A model generated the notes under the pieces. The model did not search any database. It saw only the letters and a program-made list of their open reading frames with translations, and was not told where the DNA came from. DNA of 64,000 bases from Microbacterium laevaniformans (GTDB taxonomy: Bacteria; Actinomycetota; Actinomycetes; Actinomycetales; Microbacteriaceae): positions 62,001-126,000 of the forward strand of contig NZ_JAFBCE010000001.1 in NCBI RefSeq assembly GCF_016907555.1, in the 5' to 3' direction. The position numbers were made by a program, and so were the translations under genes. Each line of letters starts with the position of its first letter. Position 1 is the stretch's first letter. This document shows positions 1-5,916 of the stretch, one piece after another.

Positions 1-28
1 TGTCGGCGGGGGGCGATAGCGTGCGGGT

Positions 29-454
29 GTGTCGCGGCGGGAGGAGTGCGTGCTGTGCGGGCTCGCACGGCCAGAGGCGGATGCCGGCGGCATCCTGACC
101 TGCCCGGTGTGCGGGTGGCGCCTCGGCGACAGCCCCGATCCCGACCTGCCGCGCCCGCGCGTCGACGTCGTCTACTACGTGCGGTGGGGCGAGCGCATCA
201 AGATCGGCACCAGTCGCGAACCGCGCCAGCGCCTCGCCGCGATCTGGCATCAGGAGCTGCTCGCATTCGAGCCCGGCGGGCGCGCGGTCGATCGCGCGCG
301 TCATGTGCAGTTCGCGCACCTCCGCGAGGGCGGCGAGTGGTTCCGTGCCGCGCCGGAACTCCGCGCGCACGCGGTGGCGCTCGCCGACGGCATCCCGCCC
401 TGGCATCGCTATGCGCGCTGGGTCGCCGATGCTCTCCGCGGCGCGGTCAGCTGA
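29..454 (+). CDS. Zinc-ribbon plus GIY-YIG-like (T5orf172/MUG113-type) protein
   Basis: This 141-residue protein starts at GTG. Two CxxC pairs near the N-terminus (CVLC at about residue 7 and CPVC at about 25) form a likely zinc ribbon. A GIY-YIG-like core follows, with VVYYVRWG and KIGTSREPRQRL at about residues 47-70. This resembles the T5orf172/MUG113 branch of the GIY-YIG superfamily, whose members are often small phage- or host-encoded putative nucleases. The C-terminal half carries a W-F motif (GGEWFRA) typical of that family. The upstream context is cut off by the window edge, so an earlier start cannot be excluded. Its 3' end overlaps the convergent EcfT gene by 8 bp. The fold assignment is reasonable; nuclease activity is inference. 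Confidence 0.7.
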   Translation: MSRREECVLCGLARPEADAGGILTCPVCGWRLGDSPDPDLPRPRVDVVYYVRWGERIKIGTSREPRQRLAAIWHQELLAFEPGGRAVDRARHVQFAHLREGGEWFRAAPELRAHAVALADGIPPWHRYARWVADALRGAVS

Positions 455-1268
455 CCGACGGCGGGGTCCAGGGGAAGAGGGCGATGAGGATGCCGGTGCT
501 CACCAGCCAGAACGTGACGACGAACACGGTGTCGCGTGCCCGCCACGGGACGAGGTGACGCTCGGTGCGGTCGGGGTGGGCGCCGAAGGCGCGGGCATCC
601 ATCGACAGCGCGACGCGCTCCGCGTGGCGGATCGCGCCTGCGAGAAGCGGCACGAGATAGCCCCACCAGCGGGCGATCGCGGCAAAAGGCCCTCGGCCGC
701 CATGCGATCCGCGCACCCGGTGAGCCTGACGGATCACGTCGAGCTCGTGCCCGAACCGCGGCACGAAGCGGAAGGCCGCCAACGCGGTGTAGCCGACCCG
801 GTACGGCACGCGCAGCTGCTGCACGCTCGCCCGCACAAGGTCGGGGCCGGTGGTCGTCAGCCCCGCGATCAGCGCGAGCGCGACGATCGCGGCCAGTCGC
901 AGCCCCGTCGCGAACCCGACCGCCAGGGCTCCACTGGTCCAGGTCCACGAGCCGACGTGCGCGAGCACCGTGCCGCCGACGCGAGCGGGGTCGGTCCAGA
1001 GGCTCATCGACGCTCCGATGACGACGGCCGCCGCGGGGAGTGCGACGAACAAGAGCAGCATGACCCGAGCGGTCAGTCGCGCACCGAGGAGCACGATGAC
1101 GTAGGCGATCACGATGAAGGCCAGCGGGGTGGCGAGATCGCGGGTGAACACCAGCAGCACCATCGCGGGCAGCGGCGCCGCAAGCTTCGCCAGGGGATTG
1201 ATGCGCTCCAGCGCACGCGCGTTCTCGCGGTCGGCGGTCGCCCACGGATCGGTGATCGCCGCGCTCAC
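447..1268 (-). CDS. ECF transporter transmembrane (T) component, EcfT/CbiQ/YkoC family
   Basis: The 273-residue membrane protein has about five or six hydrophobic helices (for example LAAPLPAMVLLVF and VIVLLGARL). Its cytoplasmic coupling region contains QAHRVRG and SMDARAFG, in the position of the Arg-containing coupling motifs that contact the ATPases in EcfT proteins. The GTG start at 1266-1268 was chosen because it overlaps the stop of the upstream ATPase gene in a GTGA arrangement, so the two are translationally coupled. In the family this protein couples ATP hydrolysis to movement of the substrate-binding S component. The order S component, fused ATPases, T component matches the ykoEDC type of energy-coupling factor operon. 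The substrate is not revealed by this subunit. Confidence 0.9.
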   Translation of the reverse strand: MSAAITDPWATADRENARALERINPLAKLAAPLPAMVLLVFTRDLATPLAFIVIAYVIVLLGARLTARVMLLLFVALPAAAVVIGASMSLWTDPARVGGTVLAHVGSWTWTSGALAVGFATGLRLAAIVALALIAGLTTTGPDLVRASVQQLRVPYRVGYTALAAFRFVPRFGHELDVIRQAHRVRGSHGGRGPFAAIARWWGYLVPLLAGAIRHAERVALSMDARAFGAHPDRTERHLVPWRARDTVFVVTFWLVSTGILIALFPWTPPSVS

Positions 1269-3040
1269 GGTGCCGTCTCCGGAGCAGGCAGGTCGGCGAG
1301 GCGCGTGACGCCGGCGAGAGAGGGATGCCGTGTCATCCCCGCGAATGCGCGTCGCAGCGGCGGCTGACGCAGATCCGCCGCGCGCACCAGGGCGTCGTCC
1401 GCGAAGACCGCGGCGGTCGCGGCATCCGCGACCACGCGTCCGTCGCCGATGATGATCGTGCGATGCGCATGTTCGGTGACCAGCTGCATGTCGTGGGTGA
1501 CGACGAGGATCGTCGTGCCGTCGGCGCTCAGGCCCTCCAGCAGATCCATGAGCTCGTCGGCCCGCGCCCGATCCTGACCGAACGTGGGTTCGTCGAGGGC
1601 GAGCACGGGCGCACCGGCGACGAGAGCGGTGCCCACCGACAAGCGCCGCTTCTGCCCGCCGGAGAGCAGGAAGGGGTGCACGTCGGCTTTGCCGTCGAGG
1701 TCGAACCGGCGAAGCACATCGAAGGCCCGCTCGCGCACCTCGTTCTCGGCGAGCCGCTGCCGCCGCAGGCCGTGCGCCAGTTCGTCGAACACCGTGTGTG
1801 CGATGAACTGGTGCTCCGGATTCTGGAACACGAAGCCGATCCGCCGCGACAGCTCGCGCGGATCGCTGCGCGCGACGTCGATGCCGTCGAGCACCACCTG
1901 CCCCCGCGGCACCGGGACGACTCCCGCGAGCGACTGCAGCAGCGTGGTCTTTCCCGCGCCGTTCGCGCCGACGATGGCGACGAACTCGCCCGCCGCCACA
2001 TTCAGGTCGATGCCGTGCAGGATCTCGCGACGACCCCGCAGAGTGCGCAGCCCGCGGACACGTATCAACGGCTCTGCGGAGGCGACCGGCGCCACATCGG
2101 CTGCGGAAGGGACGGATGCCGCGGGCGAGCCGGCCGGTGCGTCCGCCGCGTCGAGGGCGGTGCGCAGTTCGGTCGGGTCGAGCGGCAGAGGATCGAGCCT
2201 CCATCCCGCGGCGCGCAGACGCAGTGCGGCGAGGGTCGAGACGGGCAGCCAGACCCCCATCTCATGCAGCTCGGCGGCGCGGGCGCGCAGCACCTCGTCG
2301 ACCGTGCCGTCGGCCATGGTGCGCCCGGTGCGGTCGAGCACGACGACCCGGTCGACGATGCCGACGACGGCGTCGAGGTTGTGCTCCACGAGCACGATCG
2401 CGCGATCACCGGCGGCGACCAGCGCGCCGAGCGTCGCGTAGACCTCTTCGACGCCCTGCGGGTCGAGGTTCGCCGTCGGCTCGTCGAGCACCAGAAGCGG
2501 TGAGCCCATCGCGAGCGCGCACGCGATCGCGAGGCGCTGGCGGCCGCCTCCGCTCAGACGGTCGGGGTTCTCGTGCCGCCGGTCCCACAGGCCGACCCGG
2601 CGCAGGGCTTCCTCCGCGCGCTCCAGCACGTCCGCCACGGGAAGACGCAGGTTCTCGGGGCCGAAGGCCACTTCGTCGAGGAGGGTTCCCGTCACCAGCT
2701 GCGCGTCGGGATCCTGGAACACCATGCCCACTCGCGTGCTCAGCACCGACACCGGGGTCTCGGCGGTGTCGAGACCGTCGACCTCCACCCGTCCGCGCAC
2801 GGTCGCCGGCACCGCGTGGGGGACGAGCCCGTTGAGCGCGAGCGCCAGCGTCGACTTCCCGGCCCCGCTCGGACCGAGAAGCAGCACCACTTCGCCGCGG
2901 TTGACGACGAACGAGGCGCCGGCGGGAGCCTCGGCATCCGCGCCGTCGTGACGGATGCCGAGATCGCGCACGCTCAGCAGAGCACCGGACGCGCGGGTAT
3001 CGGGCACCGCGGCATCCGCTCCAGACTCAGCAGTGGTCAC
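1265..3040 (-). CDS. ECF transporter fused double ATPase (EcfAA', YkoD-like)
   Basis: The 591-residue cytoplasmic protein holds two complete ABC cassettes. The first has Walker A GPSGAGKST at 56-64, signature LSGGGRQR at 162-169 and Walker B ending in DEPT at 186-189. The second has Walker A GANGAGKTT at 358-366, signature LSGGQKRR at 459-466 and DEPT at 483-486. In ECF systems such a pair powers uptake of a vitamin, metal or other micronutrient through the T and S components. It starts with GTG. The 85-bp gap before it carries a near-consensus DtxR/IdeR box, so expression of this gene and EcfT is probably iron-responsive. The S-component gene lies directly upstream on the same strand. Confidence 0.93.
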   Translation of the reverse strand: MTTAESGADAAVPDTRASGALLSVRDLGIRHDGADAEAPAGASFVVNRGEVVLLLGPSGAGKSTLALALNGLVPHAVPATVRGRVEVDGLDTAETPVSVLSTRVGMVFQDPDAQLVTGTLLDEVAFGPENLRLPVADVLERAEEALRRVGLWDRRHENPDRLSGGGRQRLAIACALAMGSPLLVLDEPTANLDPQGVEEVYATLGALVAAGDRAIVLVEHNLDAVVGIVDRVVVLDRTGRTMADGTVDEVLRARAAELHEMGVWLPVSTLAALRLRAAGWRLDPLPLDPTELRTALDAADAPAGSPAASVPSAADVAPVASAEPLIRVRGLRTLRGRREILHGIDLNVAAGEFVAIVGANGAGKTTLLQSLAGVVPVPRGQVVLDGIDVARSDPRELSRRIGFVFQNPEHQFIAHTVFDELAHGLRRQRLAENEVRERAFDVLRRFDLDGKADVHPFLLSGGQKRRLSVGTALVAGAPVLALDEPTFGQDRARADELMDLLEGLSADGTTILVVTHDMQLVTEHAHRTIIIGDGRVVADAATAAVFADDALVRAADLRQPPLRRAFAGMTRHPSLAGVTRLADLPAPETAP

Positions 3041-3072
3041 GGTTCGTCCCAGGATCGGTCGGGGGTCTCCCC

Positions 3073-3091
3073 TCAGGTTAGTCGAACCTAA
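3073..3091 (-). promoter_or_regulatory. DtxR/IdeR-type iron box
   Basis: On the minus strand the site reads TTAGGTTCGACTAACCTGA. It matches 16 of 19 positions of the classic actinobacterial DtxR/IdeR consensus (TTAGGTTAGGCTAACCTAA), with both TTAGGTT and CTAACCT arms intact. It lies 33 bp upstream of the fused ATPase start and inside the short gap after the S-component gene, where a TANNNT -10 hexamer (TAACCT) overlaps it. Iron-loaded repressor would be expected to block transcription of the ATPase and T component. The match is seen directly; the regulation is inferred. Confidence 0.75.
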
Positions 3092-3125
3092 CTTCTCCCA
3101 CCTAGCTCCTGTCCGGAACCCCGTA

Positions 3126-3686
3126 TCAGCGCCGAGCGGTCTGCCGTGCGACTCCGGCTCGACGCAGCGACGCGCCGACGCTGAGTCCGATCGCCGTCCA
3201 GGCCACCGGTCCGCACACCGACAGGGCGAGATAGGCGATCTGGGCCCAGAGCGGGTAGGCGCTCAGGTGCGCGGCGAAGAAGACCACGACCGCCACGAGC
3301 ACACCGATCACGGCCGCGGAGATGAAGAACCGCCACGCACCCCACGCGCGGTAGCGGGTGAGGGCGGCCACACCCTCCTGGATCGCGCCGAACAGCAGCG
3401 CCGTGCCGAGGAAACGCGTGGTCCAGATCGGCGCGAAGGCACTGGCGACGAGTGCGGCCAGGACGTGCGTGAGCACAGCCACCAGGGGCAGGCGCAGCAC
3501 CTCCTGCGCGATGATGCCGGGGAGCACGTGTGCGCCGAGCACGAGGCCATAGACGATGGCCAGACCGGGCACGGAGAGGACGATCGGCGTCACGAGTCCG
3601 GCGATGCCGCCCAGGATGCCGGTGGCCACGCCGATCGCCGCGCACACCAGCAGGACGCGCGTCGACAGGACGGTGTTTCGGGCCAC
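3126..3686 (-). CDS. ECF transporter S component, YkoE-like
   Basis: The 186-residue protein is almost entirely hydrophobic, with about five or six transmembrane helices, as expected for a substrate-binding S component. It is the first gene of an S-ATPase-T order resembling ykoE-ykoD-ykoC, and its length suits YkoE-type proteins (known family role: thiamine-precursor uptake). The GTG start at 3684-3686 is preceded by TACGCT six bases upstream, so the transcript may be leaderless. There is no room for a TPP riboswitch in the 48-bp gap to the pirin gene. The iron box downstream argues that the substrate could instead be iron-related, for example haem or another cofactor. Family confidence is good; the substrate is unknown. 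Confidence 0.78.
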   Translation of the reverse strand: MARNTVLSTRVLLVCAAIGVATGILGGIAGLVTPIVLSVPGLAIVYGLVLGAHVLPGIIAQEVLRLPLVAVLTHVLAALVASAFAPIWTTRFLGTALLFGAIQEGVAALTRYRAWGAWRFFISAAVIGVLVAVVVFFAAHLSAYPLWAQIAYLALSVCGPVAWTAIGLSVGASLRRAGVARQTARR

Positions 3687-3734
3687 GCCTCCAGCGTAGC
3701 TGCGCGCTCGCGGAGCCCGGGCTGGGAAAAACCC

Positions 3735-4472
3735 TCAGACCGTGCGGCGTCGAGGAGTCAGTCGCACCGCCGGAAGCGGAGGCGCCGGCACCCGCTCACG
3801 GTCGTGTCCGATGACGTGCCCGAACCGCGCGTCGGCGCGCTCGGTGTCGTCCGCTTCGCTCTCCCAAGCCTCGCGCGCGGCGACGATCTCATCGTGTGAG
3901 CGGCCCACGAAGTTCCACCACATGACGATGTCCGACTCGAACGGCTCGCCGCCGAGCAGGAACAGTGTCGTCTCGCGCTGCGCGCTGACCTCGACACCGT
4001 CTCGATGGATGCCGAGGTACAGCAGTCCCTGGTCGGGGAGAGCGGTCGCGGCATCCGGCGCCGTGTGCACCTCGGGCACTCCGGCGACGCCGACGAGGGC
4101 GTACTCCCAGACCGGATCGAGCGGGAGGCGCACACGCGATCCCGCGGGCACGTGGATCTCGGCGCCGACGATCGGCGTGTGCATCGTCGCGGGCGAGCGT
4201 GCGCCGGCGAAGTCGCCGACGACGACCGTCGCCGTGGCGCCGCCGGCGTCCGGCCCGCCGTCGAGGGGGCGCACCTCGCCCACGAGCGGCCAGGGCACCA
4301 TGTGCAGGCCGATGTGGGGGTGCGGTTCCACGCGCATGCGCGCCGTCTGCGGACCGAACCGATCGAGGAAGCACCAGACGCCGACCATCGGCAGGGCGCG
4401 CTGGGGCAGACTGCGGTGCACCTCCATTGCACGCACGCCTCCGAGAGGGACCTCGCGGGCTTCGAGCAGCAA
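3735..4472 (-). CDS. Pirin-family cupin protein with an internal deletion
   Basis: The N-terminal part (LPQRALPMVGVWCFLDRFG, then HPHIGLHMVPW) and the C-terminal part (GGEPFESDIVMWWNFVGRSHDE) are typical pirin sequence. The family normally has about 290-320 residues and this ORF has only 245. The missing piece lies right after VGEV (near 4275), where pirins carry HRDSLG through TAGHGIAHSE. The first metal-ligand pair (HPH) is therefore present, while the second His/Glu pair is absent. The deletion preserves the reading frame. The TTG start at 4472 is uncertain: pirin-like sequence (LPNATALAHL) continues upstream in frame to a stop at 4536 without an ATG or GTG. Activity is doubtful; this may be a decaying gene. 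Confidence 0.72.
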   Translation of the reverse strand: MLLEAREVPLGGVRAMEVHRSLPQRALPMVGVWCFLDRFGPQTARMRVEPHPHIGLHMVPWPLVGEVRPLDGGPDAGGATATVVVGDFAGARSPATMHTPIVGAEIHVPAGSRVRLPLDPVWEYALVGVAGVPEVHTAPDAATALPDQGLLYLGIHRDGVEVSAQRETTLFLLGGEPFESDIVMWWNFVGRSHDEIVAAREAWESEADDTERADARFGHVIGHDRERVPAPPLPAVRLTPRRRTV

Positions 4473-4535
4473 GTGCGCGAGGGCCGTCGCATTCGGCAGG
4501 TCAGGCCAGGCCGGGGGCGGCGTCGTCGAGCCTGG

Positions 4536-4910
4536 TCATGCTCGGGACGACCCGACTCCTTCGTCGCCCGGGGTCGGCTCTGCCGTCGACGCGTGGGCCG
4601 CCGCCTCGACGTCACCCTCGCGCCACGCGACAGCGAGGCCGGGCACCTCGTTCTTCTGCAGGTATCGCACGACGAAGGGGCACACCGGCACCACGCTCAT
4701 CCCGCGTGCGGCCTCACCCTCCATCGCCGCCGCGACGAGCTTCGTGCCGAGCCCGCGTCCGCCGTAGGCGGGGTCGATCTCCGTGTGCGGGAAGACGTGG
4801 CGGCCCTCGGCATCCGCTTCGTACTCGGTGAAACCGGCGACCCGGCCGTCGACGAGGATCTCGTAGCGGTCGGCGTCGTCGTTGCGGGCGATGCGGATGT
4901 CGTCGCTCAT
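4536..4910 (-). CDS. Small GNAT-family N-acetyltransferase (YjdJ/Gcn5-related, Acetyltransf_CG type)
   Basis: The 124-residue cytoplasmic protein has the compact Gcn5-related fold. FTEYEA and FPHTEIDPAYGGRGLGTKLV form the strand and acetyl-CoA pyrophosphate loop (GGRGLG), and VVPVCPFVVRYLQKN is the diagnostic C-terminal strand of this small subfamily. Members acetylate unidentified amine substrates. The ATG at 4908-4910 follows an AGGGA ribosome-binding sequence. The last 25 residues are an acidic, low-complexity tail. The pirin gene lies downstream on the same strand and in the same reading frame beyond this stop, and the two may share a transcript. Confidence 0.88.
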   Translation of the reverse strand: MSDDIRIARNDDADRYEILVDGRVAGFTEYEADAEGRHVFPHTEIDPAYGGRGLGTKLVAAAMEGEAARGMSVVPVCPFVVRYLQKNEVPGLAVAWREGDVEAAAHASTAEPTPGDEGVGSSRA

Positions 4911-5009
4911 GACGTCCCTTTCGTGTGCAGGTGTTCTCCCACCGTAGGCCGGGTCTGGGCCGCGACACCAGGCCTGTCGTTGCGAGGCGCGAATCGGGAG
5001 GATGGCGGG

Positions 5010-5858
5010 GTGACATCCCTCACCCGCCGCCGTTCGCGACCCCGCGCGCGCGCCCTGCGCGCTGCCGCGGCAGCCGCCGCCATCGCCGTCGCGCTGACCG
5101 GTTGCGGCGCCTACGGCCCGTCGCCGTTCGCGATCCGGCAGGCGGACCTGCCCGACGAACAGCTGCGCGCATCGGCCACGACGTGGGGACAGCAGCTCGC
5201 CGCCGCCGGTGTCACGCTGAACCTCGCGCCCGTCGTCGACATCGTCACGAGCGAGGCGACCCGCTTCGACAATCCGCCCATCGGGGCCCTCGGCCGTCAG
5301 TACGGCTACGACGAGGCGACGGTGGTCGCCAAGGCCGGCGCGTTCGCCGACGGGATGCGGGCCTCGCGTGTCATGCCGGTGTTCAAGCACGTCCCGGGGC
5401 TCGGTCACGTCACCGCCAACACCGACACCACCGCGAACGTGGTCGACACGACCGTCACCGCGGACGGCCCCGACGTCGCCGTCTACCGCCGTCTGCTGCA
5501 GGGCGGCCCCGCCGCCGTGATGGTCTCGAGCGCGATCTACCAGAACATCGACCCCTCTGCACCGGCGGTGTTCTCACCGACGGTGGTGGGCCTCGCCCGG
5601 TCGCTCGTCGGGCCCGACGCGATGATCGTCACCAACGACCTCTCCGCGGCACAGGCGGTGCAGGCGTGGAGGCCGGCCGATCGCGCAGTGCTCGCGCTGA
5701 GCGCCGGGGTCGACGTCGTGCTGGCATCGACCGATCCGAGCGTGTTCGCGGAGATGTACGACGCGGTGCTCGCCAAAGCGCAGGCCGATCCCGCGTTCGC
5801 GCAGCGTGTGGACGACGCCGCGCGGCACGTGCTCGCCGCCAAGGCTGCGCGCCCCTGA
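5010..5858 (+). CDS. GH3-like (NagZ-related) lipoprotein, probably shortened
   Basis: The 282-residue protein starts at GTG and has an Arg-rich n-region, a hydrophobic stretch and an LTGC lipobox at about residues 30-33, so it should be a membrane-anchored lipoprotein. The mature part resembles the second half of the GH3 (beta-N-acetylhexosaminidase) barrel: LNLAPVVDI, FKHVPGLGHV and MIVTNDLSAAQ. Homologues have about 100 more residues between the lipobox and the LRASATTWG segment; here the lipobox runs almost directly into it (junction about 5115-5135). The usual SDD(L) nucleophile motif reads TND, so the nucleophilic Asp may be Asn. A non-catalytic or degraded enzyme is likely; the substrate is unknown. 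Confidence 0.68.
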   Translation: MTSLTRRRSRPRARALRAAAAAAAIAVALTGCGAYGPSPFAIRQADLPDEQLRASATTWGQQLAAAGVTLNLAPVVDIVTSEATRFDNPPIGALGRQYGYDEATVVAKAGAFADGMRASRVMPVFKHVPGLGHVTANTDTTANVVDTTVTADGPDVAVYRRLLQGGPAAVMVSSAIYQNIDPSAPAVFSPTVVGLARSLVGPDAMIVTNDLSAAQAVQAWRPADRAVLALSAGVDVVLASTDPSVFAEMYDAVLAKAQADPAFAQRVDDAARHVLAAKAARP

Positions 5859-5916
5859 CCGCACCGCCGCGGCGCCGCGCGACCGCGGGCGCCGCCGCGC
5901 CTGGCAGACTCGGGGA

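Noticed and set aside
3687..3734. TPP riboswitch upstream of the YkoE-like gene
   Set aside because: Only 48 bp separate it from the pirin gene, and no thi-box elements are seen.
4931..4950. Third copy of the type VII palindrome upstream of the acetyltransferase gene (GTGTTCTCCCACCGTA)
   Set aside because: Only the TTCTCCC half agrees; the left arm is missing, so it is likely chance.
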